Below are positions 19,553 to 30,027 of a DNA stretch of 64,000 nt, in pieces. The first letter of the stretch is position 1. Every line of letters begins with the position of its first letter. Under the pieces are notes generated by a model that saw nothing but the letters and a program-made list of their open reading frames with translations, made no database searches and was not told where the DNA came from. The stretch is from contig JPHH03000008.1 in assembly GCA_000750105.3 (NCBI GenBank), positions 1 through 64,000 of the forward strand, read 5' to 3'. This DNA is from Tolypocladium sp. Sup5 PDA-1 (Eukaryota; Ascomycota; Sordariomycetes; Hypocreales; Ophiocordycipitaceae). A program made the position numbers and the translations under genes.

Positions 19553-21211
19553 AACTATCAAGGATAACTTTATTAAGGATGCCCCTCGCCCCGGGCGCCT
19601 GTTAAAGTAGACGAAAGAAATACAAGAGAAGATTATGAGTATCGTCTGCCGTAATAAGTATAGAAGGGAGAAAACGTGCTTTATTAGGTTAGTTAGTCGG
19701 ACCCGGGCTCTCGGCTCGTACGAATAGGGGCTATCGATGCCTTAGGCATTTTGGCCAGGGCACGCAACACACCTAAGAGACAAGGAAGATAATACCCCAC
19801 GGAGCAGACTGTGTGGCAGCTACCTATAAAAGGGGCTACCATTCCTACATAGCTAGAAAAATAGCATGCTTCTTCCTCTTCTTCTTCTTCTTTTGTCTCT
19901 CTTGCTGGCCTGCTTTGGCTGCCCGTGCCCGCGAGGGCATGGCTGCCGCCTACTTGCTTGCGTGCCTTGCCTTGCCATGCCTTGCCTACCTGTAGGCACG
20001 GCTGACACTGGGTCAGCGCTTTTGCCGTCGTTAAAGTGCCTTGAGTAAAAGGACTAGACCCTTAAGAATTAAAAGAATAATATTTAGTCTAATAAGACCT
20101 CTGTTATCTTGCTCTATTATAGAGGCAGCTATCGCATTTAGCAAAATAGTGACGAGGCATTTGCAAAGATAATATACAAAGGGTCCTGCTATTAGCATAT
20201 GTTTGCGGATTAATTACCGCGCGGACTATTTATCACTGAAGAATTCGGTCACGGGCTGATTACCGGGCAGGGGGGATTGCGTGAGTGATCGCTGCTTGGT
20301 ATGAAGTTGGCAAAGATGCCCGTTCCTATTCTAGCATGCGGGTCTATCTTTTATAGAGAAATCATGGTGTAAATACGGGGAAATCCCGGGTCAATCCCGG
20401 GAAATGCACGGGAAATTCTTCCTAGTATTTCCTTCTCCATAGTTTCCGTTATTAGATTTCCCGGGTAATTCTCCGGTAATATTTCCCTGGGGATTCTTAG
20501 GGAAATCTTTCCGTATCAAAAGAGCTACATTTGCGTGCAATGAAAAGGCTCTTCCGAATTATATTCTAGGGCTGCTTTTCCTATGATCGGAAGGGCCTTT
20601 TGCATTACTGGTCTCCGGAGACTGCGCAAGAGAAGAAAGCCGTTGTAGAAACGATCGAGAAGATACACGAAGAGCTCGAGCCTGCTGTAAAGGAGAAATG
20701 GGAACTTAAGAATTTGATAAGATGATTAAACCTATGCTAGCTGCCTGGGAAGAAGCCCTTAAAGCGATGGAATTCAAAGAACGGCAAGCTCTCGCGCCGC
20801 AAGGGGTCAGAAATTAATTAGTATTAGTATTAGTAAAAGATCCTTATCCTGAAGCTGTTCCCTTTTTCAAAGGAATGCATAACAGACCGGCCAGGCACGC
20901 TCGTTTAAGGAGACAAGGCTCCGGCACACAATTATTACATCCAGCAGCAGGTTTATAACCTCTATTAAATCCAGCGACTCCTTTAGTGCAGCAACTCTCC
21001 TGATCTCAACGCAATTAAGCCAGCCTGGCTCTGGATGAAGAGACGCACTACGAGAAAAGAGGCTCCGAAGAACCGGCAAGAAGCTATCGGCTTGGAATGC
21101 TGCTTAGAAAGAGCTGCCGCCAGACCGTATCCAAGCTTGGATTAAAAGAATCCCAAGGCATGTACAATTAATAGTCGAGCTTAAGGGAGGAAACGAGTAC
21201 AAGGAAGGCAG
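19553..21211 (+). pseudogene. Tc1/mariner-type transposase relic
   Basis: Fragments in several plus-strand frames match fungal Tc1-like transposases. Near 19580 there is DAPRPGRP followed by KEIQEKIMSIV (the helix-turn-helix/linker region). At about 20585-20715 there is WSPETAQEKKAVVETIEKIH followed by LEPAVKEKWEL. At 20860-21075 there are EDKAPAH-like DKAPAHNYY, NSPDLNAIKPAWLWMKRRT and KEAPKNRQEA. At 21115-21205 there is PDRIQAWIKRIPRH followed by ELKGGNEYKEGR. The third catalytic acid expected in SPDLNxIE is lysine here (codon 21017-21019), and several in-frame stops and frame changes interrupt the rest. The element is dead. The middle is interrupted by unrelated sequence (about 19900-20560). 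Confidence 0.8.
20350..20516. repeat. GGGAAAT-rich, MITE-like segment
   Basis: About 165 bp packed with GGGAAAT/ATTTCCC motifs in both orientations. Its ends are roughly inverted (ATACGGGGAAATCCC against the complement of AGGGAAATCTTTCCGTAT). It may be a small non-autonomous insertion within the Tc1 relic. The ends are imperfect, so the call is tentative. Confidence 0.35.
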
Positions 21212-21265
21212 GGGACTTACCCCTGCTAAATTAGGTGGAGGCGTTCCTAATCTTGCCAATCTAGC

Positions 21266-22981
21266 TTAGCGGCAGTTTCAACGCAGTTCAATTATTTTAA
21301 AAGCGACCACTGTAGATGCACTTTTCTGCAGAGTCAGCAAGACTTGTATAGGGGTCATGGTGTCTTGGTCAGATTCTTGTCTCATACTGCAGCACAGATT
21401 TTGCCTTGCCCTTGAGATCATCAAGACGTGCGCACAAAGTAGGACAAACCATCTCGAACCAAAGACTGCTACGCGCAAGAGATACCAGCGGAGCGCGTAT
21501 TCCAAAGTGTCTGAGTTCGTGAACTCGTGTATCTCCCTGTGGTGGACGAAGAGGTGGTGTGCGTCGGCCCAACCGGCAGCCCCTGTTGTGGAGGCTAGAT
21601 TCGTGGTCCCGACTCGATTCTCCGTACTCCGTAGTCCGTACTTAAGGCCGAGCTGCTGAAGTTGACATAGCCGGTTCTTCCCTCACCACCACCGCAGTAC
21701 GGCATCATCAAAGGATTTCCTCGAGCTCCGTTGTAAACCATGAGCCCTTGAAATCTCTCGTGTTGTCACAGAATGTAAGGGGGAAGAAACGAGCCCATTT
21801 GGGCTGATATGTTCGCAACGACCCAGCCTTTACGACGCGAGGAGAGAAATCAGACTGAAATGGCCTGCGTCCAGGGATTGGCCTTCAATGCAGCTGTTGG
21901 GGTCTGAATTCATTTTAGACTCAGACTCATCCTCCCCAGCTGGGATATTTAATATTCCCCCAGCTTGGCCCGGCGCCCCTTGCTCTTCTCTCTCGGCATC
22001 ATCGCAGCCGCAGACGGCCGTCATTTATAGTCTTATGAGCCGTCTCGTCACATGTCATGGGTGCCACTTTGAATATTTTCCCCAGCCTTCTGTACTTCGT
22101 AGCTTGGGCTCATTGCCGTGTCTCACCAGTTTCGCTCAAGTCCAATCCATCTCCGAAGGGAGCCTTCTGTACCGAAATAGAACGCGCACGCTGGTCACCC
22201 AATTGGTTGTGTGCCAATCCACAAATTGGCTGTCGCGCCCGTCGGATTCCTGCCAGTAGCGCTAAAGAGTAGTGAGCGAAGCTGTCGAAGACCGGGATTC
22301 GGCAACCAGGGTCGTCGGTTCGCCAACCAACGTGTTCAAGGCCCGCTGTGGGCTGCGGCAAGCGGCCTGGGCCGTGTCCATAAGTTACACGTCATATTGA
22401 TCCCTTCTCCTGAAACATCATGTTGCTTGAGCGCAAGCGAGGTGACGGAGGTTGGCCAAGCACAAAGTTAACCTAAAGGTCTGCTGGGCGTTGCAAGTAA
22501 CAGAAGATTTATATAAAGTCGTGTGCTGTCTTCTGCAAGTGGCTGTTCCGGTTTTGTTGTTTCCGCCTCGCTCAATCCCCTGTCCGCTCCGGGGCCTGGG
22601 ATATGGGGTGGAGAGGAGTGGGAACGGGTGGACAGAGCCAACGAAGCAGAAAGGGGGGGAGGGGGCCGGCAAGGAAACATTTCCCAGACACAAAACCTGC
22701 AGGTTGCATTTCATACTAGAATCCTCCCCGGGGTTGTTCTGGCCAGTTACGAAGCAGGGGGTGCACAAGGAGTAGGTGCGCCGCCGACCATAAGAAGCGG
22801 CTAACCCGACCTGCCAGAGCAGGCAATGCCAAACTCCATCCAACTCAAATTGCTCGTTCAACCAGCCGATCAACACCGCCATAACCGATATCACCGTTCA
22901 TAAAAAACGCGGTGATTTGAATGCTAGCATAGCGTTCCCAATTTGACCAGCAAATACCGTGACGTTGGTTATTCGGTGTTC
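21266..22981. other. Non-coding stretch, no gene seen
   Basis: 1.7 kb between the transposon relic and the membrane-protein gene. It contains TCCGTACTCCGTAGTCCGTACT at 21621-21642 and TGTACTTCGTA at 22091-22101, members of a motif repeated across the window. A TTATATAAAG at about 22508 could serve as a distant TATA box for the gene at 22982. Confidence 0.5.
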
Positions 22982-24412
22982 ATGGCAAGCACCGCCCAAA
23001 ACGCCACCTTGGGCTGGCAAAACCAGCCAAACGAACGGGGCACCTTCGACATCATCAAAACTTGCGCTGGGACCATATTTCTTCTCTGCTGGTCTAGTGT
23101 CTGTCCGAATGTCCCGAGCATGAACAGAGGTCGCTGGTCCCAGATGGGGGCCCGTTTGGAACTCTTCCTCCTGGCAATTTTGGGTCCAGACTTCACCTTC
23201 ATGATCGCGCTAGGCCAGCTCAACGTGGCCTATAGGGCGAAAAAGGAATTCCATGTGAAAGGTCACAAGTCATGGACCCTTAGGCACTGCTACTTTGTCA
23301 ACATGGGAGGCATTCATGTCCAGTTCCCCGACCGGCGTGCTGCCGGCGGCTCATCCTTCCCCGTGGACTGCCATCAACTGCTCCACCTGGTCGAATGTAG
23401 CTATATGACGTTACCGAACATCACGGAAGACATTATCGAGGAGCGCAACAAGACGGATGACCTTGCACGCGCTATCACCCTGGTGCAGTGCCTGTGGTTT
23501 ACAGTCGAGACGTTGGGACGTCTCGCGCAAGGACTTCACACTACAACGCTAGAACTGACGACACTCGCCTTCGTGTTTCTGATGGCGGCCTGCGCGATAT
23601 GCTGGTGGCGAAAGCCCATGGATATCTCCCGCCCCATTATCATCGAAGTCGGCACGGATCTCTCTGTACTCCTTGAAGAAGTTAGTCGCGACGCACCGGC
23701 ACCGCCAACTCCTTACGACCGCACGCCCCTCAGCTTTCTTAACCGGCACGAATGGTTCATGAGCCAATTCTGGTTTTATTATACTCAGATTCTTCGCAAC
23801 ATGAGACTCATGCCGAAAATAACCGCCAAACCTGGGGAAGCTGATCACTTTGAATCAGTCGAATTTCCCGAGATCGATTTGAAGTTTGAAGTATTCGGGG
23901 CTGGGCCGCTGGTCATGGCCTATAGCAGCATCTTCCTAGCAGCGTGGAACTTTGAGTTTCCGACGACGATCGAGCGAACATTATGGCAGGCAGCCAGTAT
24001 TATTTGCCTAACATACGGGGCTGTGGGTTGTGTTCTGGCTTGGTCCTGGCATAACGCCGAGCTGTTGCGAGGCGTAGTATCTAAAATCAGTCGCCCGTGC
24101 CAGCAAAGGAACGATGATGGGTCAAACGTTTCTGAAAAAGGGCTCGTCCAACGTCTGAGAAATTTCTTGCGACTGCCAGCCTTGCCGCTGCAGCAGATCA
24201 GTCAGTGGTTCAACTGGATGCGCAACCTTTCCCCGGAGAACGATCCGGCGCTTGCAGTCCCGGTGCGTCTATGGATCCCCACGACTATTCTTTGTGTGGC
24301 GTATTGCTTGTCTCGAGGATACATCCTAGTTGAGGATCTCATTGGCTTGAGAAGCTTGCCAGCGAGTGCTTATCGCACGGTCAATTGGAGTCAGTTTTCT
24401 CCGATCTTATAA
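22982..24412 (+). CDS. Fungal multi-pass membrane protein of unknown function
   Basis: Single exon, 476 aa, from the first ATG at 22982 (MASTAQNATLGWQ). The opening GTFDIIKTCAGTIFLLCWSS followed by VCPNVPSMNRGRW, the juxtamembrane WSQMGARLELFLLAILGPDF and WTLRHCYFVNMGGIHVQF are typical of a large, very common ascomycete family of uncharacterised integral membrane proteins. Hydrophobic segments lie near residues 20-40, 60-80, 185-205, 205-225, 315-335, 345-365 and 440-460, so about six or seven passes are likely. A soluble loop between residues 225 and 310 holds FLNRHEWFMSQFWFYY. Family members are often found near secondary-metabolism and accessory loci, but no activity is established. It is isolated by more than 1.5 kb on both sides. 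Confidence 0.75.
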   Translation: MASTAQNATLGWQNQPNERGTFDIIKTCAGTIFLLCWSSVCPNVPSMNRGRWSQMGARLELFLLAILGPDFTFMIALGQLNVAYRAKKEFHVKGHKSWTLRHCYFVNMGGIHVQFPDRRAAGGSSFPVDCHQLLHLVECSYMTLPNITEDIIEERNKTDDLARAITLVQCLWFTVETLGRLAQGLHTTTLELTTLAFVFLMAACAICWWRKPMDISRPIIIEVGTDLSVLLEEVSRDAPAPPTPYDRTPLSFLNRHEWFMSQFWFYYTQILRNMRLMPKITAKPGEADHFESVEFPEIDLKFEVFGAGPLVMAYSSIFLAAWNFEFPTTIERTLWQAASIICLTYGAVGCVLAWSWHNAELLRGVVSKISRPCQQRNDDGSNVSEKGLVQRLRNFLRLPALPLQQISQWFNWMRNLSPENDPALAVPVRLWIPTTILCVAYCLSRGYILVEDLIGLRSLPASAYRTVNWSQFSPIL

Positions 24413-26245
24413 GTTAGGACACCTGGTTTCTGGAATTGAATTTATTAAATGAGACATGCTACGGCAGTCATCGAATGCTAGTGGTAACGTAGACCAGGCA
24501 AAGTATAATAAAACCCGGAATGTAATTTGATTGCAGTGCCTCCAAGATTCTGTATTGCACTCGCCTCTCCAAGATTATGATAACAATTCACTAATTGAAC
24601 ATTGAACAGCTAGACTCACTTGATGGCTCTTCTGCCTGCTCTGTCCCAAACCCCTAGGTCTGCAATATGTAGATACGACTTTTGGGGGCATGTTCTGTAG
24701 CTGAGCTGCTCAGGAAAGCAGCGTTGTTGCGTCGTTCGTATTTGATTCAGACCCATACGCCATGAGGGGGCGATGACACTCTTAAGAAAGGGCAGAATAG
24801 GTGATCTGCCACAGGTGCCAGAGACGCCGTCTGGACAATACGATTTTCAAGTCCCCGGTTCCAGTCAATGAGCGAAGCTGGCCAGCGTCTGCTGCACGAC
24901 AATGCCGACGACGAGGGCACTGAGGGTAATCCCTCTGAATACCTTATCAAAACAGGGCCAACGTGCGCTTTGTATCGGTAGCAAACCTCCGTGTAAGTCG
25001 CACGCGGGGACTCGGGGACTCGGGAGTCCGGAGCACAAATCATGTGTGACGTCCGTGCTCTTAGTCTCAGACAACATGTCATCAACCTCGTCGACACTGC
25101 CGTCTGCCTCGCGAAGAGAAACCGATGAGGAAGTCAAGTACTTCGTATGCCATCACAAGACGTGGCTAGAGCCCCCTCTCATTGGCATCCCCGGATTGCG
25201 CTTGCGGCAATGGTTTGCCGCAACAGAACCTTAGGTCAGGCATCGGGCAGCTACACATGGTAGATCGTTGTCATGGCACAAAGAGTGGCACGACGTGCCC
25301 CGTGAGGATGCATGCGCAAAACAAAAAAAAAGGAGACTTGCCAAGTAAATGCAGCGAGGGCTATATATACCCGACATGCTTCGCCCCTCCCGAGACTTTA
25401 TAATATGAACATCAACGGCGTCTCATTTGGCCCCGTTCGAGCATCCATGGCGTTTAGGATCAATTCAATGGGCCATGGTATCATTTGCCTCAGCCCTCCG
25501 CTATAATCCAGGATATGATGCAGGAAGTATTACGAAGTACTTCGTACAACTAACATGTTACGCTGAGTCATATAGCATCTACGATATTATCCCTTCGATT
25601 CTCATGTTGTGACGGATCATGTCTCACAGGCAGAGCGGTTGCACAGCGGCCCGCCCAGGCTCTAAACGTCGCGAGACCAACCGCCCCACTGTTCAATCGC
25701 CTGCCAGCCCAAGGACCCCGAATTTGTGGAATGTCCTGGAGCCATGGAGATAAAGCAGTTAGTCTTTGTCTCGTTACTCAAGAAGGAATTATCTGGGGGA
25801 CAGCTAACTCTATCGATACCTTTTAATACATTCTGGTTTTGGGATGTACTTGGACAAGACTAGCCACTCTGGGGGACACTTCTCCCAGGTCAGCAGACGC
25901 ATCATATGCCCAGGCTTTCCGTGGTGGCTGTTCGTGGACGAATGGAGGGACCCTTGGTACCAATAGACTGACTGCTAGCGCCTAATTCAGATATTGACTG
26001 CCCTTTGAATCCTTTAGATGTCTGACGCCAATCGCTGGAAGATGACACTCCTGCCGGCATTAAACCTCATGGAAGGGCCAGCTGGGGCCGTGTCCGGCTC
26101 CGGAGCCGAACGAAACCGGCGCCGAGGAGGAGGCTGCAAGGGCTGGTGCCACGGGCAGGCAAGGAATGACGCTTTTGAGCCAAAGGATCCAGTCTCAGCG
26201 GTGTGCATTATTCGATAGTGCCTGGCGATGGAATCCTGCTGCTGT
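24413..26245. other. Non-coding stretch, no gene seen
   Basis: 1.8 kb without a credible gene. It contains an AGTACTTCGTAT at 25137-25148 and a perfect palindrome at 25531-25546. Confidence 0.5.
25531..25546. repeat. Perfect 16-bp palindrome TACGAAGTACTTCGTA
   Basis: Exact self-complement. It is the most complete copy of a GTACTTCGTAC-type motif that recurs in non-coding DNA of the window. Confidence 0.8.
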
Positions 26246-26860
26246 TCAACGACCTTCTGCATCACGCAGCATAAACACCACCGTTGCCTCTCCCTCCGGC
26301 ATATCGACGCTCATCCGGTCAACCTGTCGAAAGCCAAACCTTTCATAAAACCGCTGCGCATCCCCCGTCGACTCAACAAAGCACGGCTCCCCATCCGCCT
26401 TTGCCCTCCCCAGCCCCCAGTCCACGAGCTGCCTCGCCGCGCCTCTGCCCATGGCCCCCTGCCGCACGCCGAGCATGTCGAGGTACCAGTGCGGCGTGGC
26501 GCCCATGTTGCGTCCGTGTCCCGCGAAGACCTTCGCAAAGTACAGCGCTGCGGTCGCGGGGAGGCCGTCGTCGGGGTAGCCCTCTTCTGAGAAATCGTGT
26601 GAGGGCGCGCCGGGGGCGACCCATTTCGCGAAGCCGATGACGGTTTCTGGGGATGAGGACGAGGGGTCGGTCGCGACGAGGAATGTTGCGTGCGGCTCGT
26701 CGAGCTCCGAGGAGAATGCGTGTCGCCAGTATGCGCGGCCTGTGTCTGATGTTCGGGGGAAGACTTGGCGGCTGAAGATTTCGTGTTGGAAGGCAGACAG
26801 GTAGACGTCGCACAGGGCCTCGACGTCATCCTGTGTTGCTGTTCGTAGCCGGAACGCCAT
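26246..26860 (-). CDS. GNAT-family N-acetyltransferase
   Basis: Single exon, 204 aa, from the ATG at 26860. The N-terminus FRLRTATQDDVEALCDVYLSAF is the usual first strand-helix of the GNAT fold. A central strand (TVIGFAKWVAP) precedes the acetyl-CoA-binding motif A: WYLDMLGVRQGAMGRGAARQLVDWGL, with the Q/R-x-x-G-x-G/A pyrophosphate loop as RQGAMGRGAA. Motif B follows in CFVESTGDAQRFYERFGF. Such proteins transfer acetyl from acetyl-CoA to an amine; the substrate cannot be read from sequence. There are no targeting signals, so it is probably cytosolic. It is divergent from the PEP-mutase-family gene at 27414, with about 550 bp between the starts. Confidence 0.88.
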   Translation of the reverse strand: MAFRLRTATQDDVEALCDVYLSAFQHEIFSRQVFPRTSDTGRAYWRHAFSSELDEPHATFLVATDPSSSSPETVIGFAKWVAPGAPSHDFSEEGYPDDGLPATAALYFAKVFAGHGRNMGATPHWYLDMLGVRQGAMGRGAARQLVDWGLGRAKADGEPCFVESTGDAQRFYERFGFRQVDRMSVDMPEGEATVVFMLRDAEGR

Positions 26861-27413
26861 GGCGGTCGCCCGCTATAGTATGTTGATCAACGCTGGATTC
26901 AAGGACGATTGCTAAGCTGCGGGGCGTGGGTGCGTGAACGCGAAAGGCGCGGTATTGACAACATCACGAGAGAGGCTTCAAACGGCTCGCACCGCTTTCC
27001 AGCGCAATGCAGCGTGAAGCTTCAATCAGCGCTGTTGCGACGAGGGTTAATATGAGTCACCCCGTGATCCGAAGACAGACTGACGAGATACACCATGTGT
27101 TTTGCATTACCAATATTGATCAACGTGCGTTCACGTCGTCACTGGCAATAACGTGGCGTTGCGGCTGAAATAAACCGCACAACGTGAATGTTGCTTTCAA
27201 ATTGGCTGATTCCTCATCGTGATTCGTATCATTCGTGCCCTCGTGGTGCGAAATGCGTTATGGCCAACCCCGCACTCACGCCCTTCTGGGACGACACAAC
27301 TCGCGTATATCTTCAACGAATGCATGCCATCTGATCTTGATCCATCACTGCGAGATCTGAGACGCATCATCCATCAGCCTGACATCATCGCGACTTAACA
27401 TACCTCGTCCGAA
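26861..27413. promoter_or_regulatory. Divergent promoter region (GNAT gene / PEP-mutase-family gene)
   Basis: 553 bp between two start codons facing apart. No specific element was identified. CAACGTG-type sequences recur (about 27121 and 27180), but their meaning is unknown. Confidence 0.4.
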
Positions 27414-28256
27414 ATGGCTTCAGTGAACAGCGCCGCCAAGGCCCTCAAGGCCCTGCACGTCCCCAAGTCACCCATCGTCTTCGCCAACGTCTGGGACGTG
27501 GCGTCCCTCAACACCGTGCTGTCGCTCAACGACGGAGACAAGAAGCCCGTCAGGGCCGTTGCGACGGCGTCATGGGCCCTTGCTGCGGCCGTGGGGGTCC
27601 AGGACGAGGACCTCACGTTTGAGCAGAACCTCGAGGCCATCGGCAAGGTGGCGCCGCTGTGCCGCAAGGCCAACCTACCCCTGAGCTCGGATCTTCAAGA
27701 CGGATACGGTTCCCGGATTGAGGAAGTCGTTGCCGCGGCTGTCAAGGCCGGCATCTCGGGTGCCAACATCGAGGACAGCATCCCCTCGGCTGGATACGGC
27801 AAAGGCATCTCGGGGTCCCTGTACCCCGTGGACGAACAGGTCCGCCGGCTCAAGTCCGCCCTCCAGGCCGCCGAGGCTGCCGGGTGCCCCGACTTTGCCC
27901 TAAACGCGCGCTGCGACGTCTTCTGCCTCGAGGACCCGTCTCTCGACGACGACACCAGGGTCAGGGAGGCCATCGCCCGCGGCAAGGCCTTCCTCGAGGT
28001 CGGAGCCACGACGGTTTTCTACTGGGGCGGGCCCAGGGGCGGCATGACAAAGGCTCACCTGCAGACGCTGGTCAAGGAGCTGGACGGGCGGGTTGCGGTG
28101 CTGTTGGCGGCGTATCCTGGCAGCCCGACGGTGTCCGAGCTCGCGGAGCTTGGTGTTGCGAGAATCAGCATTGGGCCGACTCTGTTCCGCGTGGCTATGG
28201 GTGCGGTGCAGAAGGCAGCGTTGAGTATCCTGACTGATGGGAAGCTGCCGGCGTGA
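27414..28256 (+). CDS. Isocitrate lyase/PEP phosphomutase superfamily enzyme
   Basis: Single exon, 280 aa, ATG at 27414. The fold's signature elements are in order: IVFANVWDVASLNTVL (substrate-loop strand), ATASWALAAAVG, LPLSSDLQDGYG (metal-binding DxxDGYG, equivalent to the Asp pair of PEP mutase), GISGANIEDSIP (the GxxGxxxED motif), FALNARCDVF, GATTVFYWGGP and ARISIGPTLFR near the end. The length matches the small PEPM/ICL-like enzymes (about 260-290 aa), not true isocitrate lyase. These enzymes form or cleave C-C or P-C bonds of 2-oxo acids such as oxaloacetate or 2-methylisocitrate. The catalytic KKCGH loop of isocitrate lyase is absent, so the substrate is undefined. Probably cytosolic. 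Confidence 0.88.
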   Translation: MASVNSAAKALKALHVPKSPIVFANVWDVASLNTVLSLNDGDKKPVRAVATASWALAAAVGVQDEDLTFEQNLEAIGKVAPLCRKANLPLSSDLQDGYGSRIEEVVAAAVKAGISGANIEDSIPSAGYGKGISGSLYPVDEQVRRLKSALQAAEAAGCPDFALNARCDVFCLEDPSLDDDTRVREAIARGKAFLEVGATTVFYWGGPRGGMTKAHLQTLVKELDGRVAVLLAAYPGSPTVSELAELGVARISIGPTLFRVAMGAVQKAALSILTDGKLPA

Positions 28257-30027
28257 CGGGCAGGATGGTCCCCGAATTGGCCATGTCTATGGGTATAGTG
28301 ACGAAGATGTAATTGAGGTTCAATGGTACTGCCAGTTTTACGCCTGTCTTGCCGTGAAGTGCTTTCTCGTGGCTTCTTTGACTTTGAGGCGCATACCGGC
28401 AAGAGCTCAAGCTCTCACTCAAGCACGACCCCACGAATAGGAACAACCGGGACGATCACAGCTTGAAGAGGCAGCCAAGGTGCTAGTAGGGAGCGGGTGG
28501 TATGATGCCGCATCGAGAGGGCTTACACGGACGATCCAATGTTGGCGTGTTCGTGGCATGTCGTGGACTCGTGGCGCGGTCACCAGCTCCCGCCCGGCCA
28601 GCTCAAAACAGCCGTTGCGTCCGTGTGAGCAAAGCTCCCGCCAAGAGTCGATAGCGTAATACATTGCAATCGTCTCGTACGAAAACCTTGTTGTCCCGCG
28701 GGGCCCCGAGGCGCCGTCGACCCCAGGTCATCTAACACGCAAGAAAACGCGGAGGCCAGATGCGGAGTGTGGACGACACATCTGACAAACCACGGGGGTG
28801 CCCAACACGAGCCCCGGGGTCGAGCCTCAGATTGGCTGGCGAGGCCCATCGAGGCCCATGTCCAGCCAACATTTCGCAGCTTCGGTTCCAAGTCGACGCC
28901 GTGCTGACAGGACCCACGATGCTACGATGCTCGGCCACGGCCACGGCCCCCAGTCCAGCTCGGCGCGGTGGAGCCCCCGATCCCTGACTCGCTTCGGCGT
29001 TGGGTCGGGATTGGGTGAGGGCTTCGCTCACGGCCTTCAGCGCCCCCGGGCAGGGATCAAGGGGGCTTGGGCCGGCCCAGCGAGCGGCCAACCACAGCGG
29101 CGCGGCTCGCCTTCTAGAAAACTTCTCTTCCGATGGCGGCGTCGCGGTCCGCCGACTGCCCCCCTGCGCGACTGCCGCTGCGGCAACGACGGAGACTTGC
29201 ACGGAGACTTCCATTAAGGTTGCTTGTCACGGCTTCGGTTCCCGCGCAGTCGTTCCGCGCCTGGCATATGCCGGGCTTGTGAAAACGCAGGCGAGCCAGT
29301 CCCAAAGCGGCCTCAAAGCACAGAGAGAGCCTCGCCAGCGTCGCACGACAGCGAGGTTAATAAATAGAGGTGCAGTTGGCGAGATCGTGGGTATCTGCGC
29401 CGGGGGGGTGATTATTGGTGATCGATGGCGCCAGACGCCTTCTAGAAGCACCCTGCTTGATGCTTGTTTTGCCCGTGCTTCTGAGCTATTACCTAAAAGG
29501 TGCAGCGTCTCTAGTAAGAATGGCCTTGTTTTGCACGCCCTTCGATCGAATGTCGTCTTCACGAGTGCTGTGAGGCTTCACGCGTGCCCCTGCCCAGATC
29601 GCGCCGTCCAACGTGCTCTCTTCGCTCGAGCATTCGACACCCATTCCGCGATGGGTTCCATTAAATATGGATCAGACCATAATCGGCTCGGCTCGGCTGT
29701 GTTCTGGAACTATGTTGGCAAGGTTGGTCTTCTGACTCAGGCTTGAACATGTATCGTGGCTCCACCGCTGCCAGTTACCCCAGTTCCGCTGCATAAAGAC
29801 CCTCTCTATAAACCCTCGCCAGGCCCCGTAGGAACCCCATAGAGTAGCCCACATGCACCGGTGCCGGCGCAGAATTCTCGAGTATAATAGGACCGAGTTC
29901 CATCCGCCTTCCCCAGAGTCCGCTCTGATCTTGTCTTCGGTTTCTGGTCCCAGCTGTTGATCATCACCGAATACCCGCGCGGGCAACTTGGACCAGCTCC
30001 AACGCATCAAACGCCCCCCAGCCCACC
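28257..30027. other. Non-coding stretch, no gene seen
   Basis: 1.8 kb, partly GC-rich, with long accidental open frames on both strands (for example 28732-29214 minus and 29000-29746 plus) that lack family motifs. The last part must hold the promoter of the permease gene at 30028. Confidence 0.5.

Larger units (their letters stand above)
18590..21265 (+). mobile_element. AT-rich, degenerate transposon region (Tc1/mariner relic plus unidentified pieces)
   Basis: The stretch is visibly richer in A/T and in stop codons than its surroundings, as expected after repeat-induced point mutation. The transposase relic at 19553-21211 identifies at least one element. The pieces at 18600-18720 and 18870-18960 look repeat-like (for example alternating GGGGTAAATCCCTG-type sequence) but I cannot classify them. 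Element ends and target duplication are not determined. Confidence 0.6.

Noticed and set aside
28732..29746. Long open frames on both strands in the GC-rich gap before the permease gene
   Set aside because: No family motif, overlapping in opposite strands, composition typical of GC-rich non-coding DNA.
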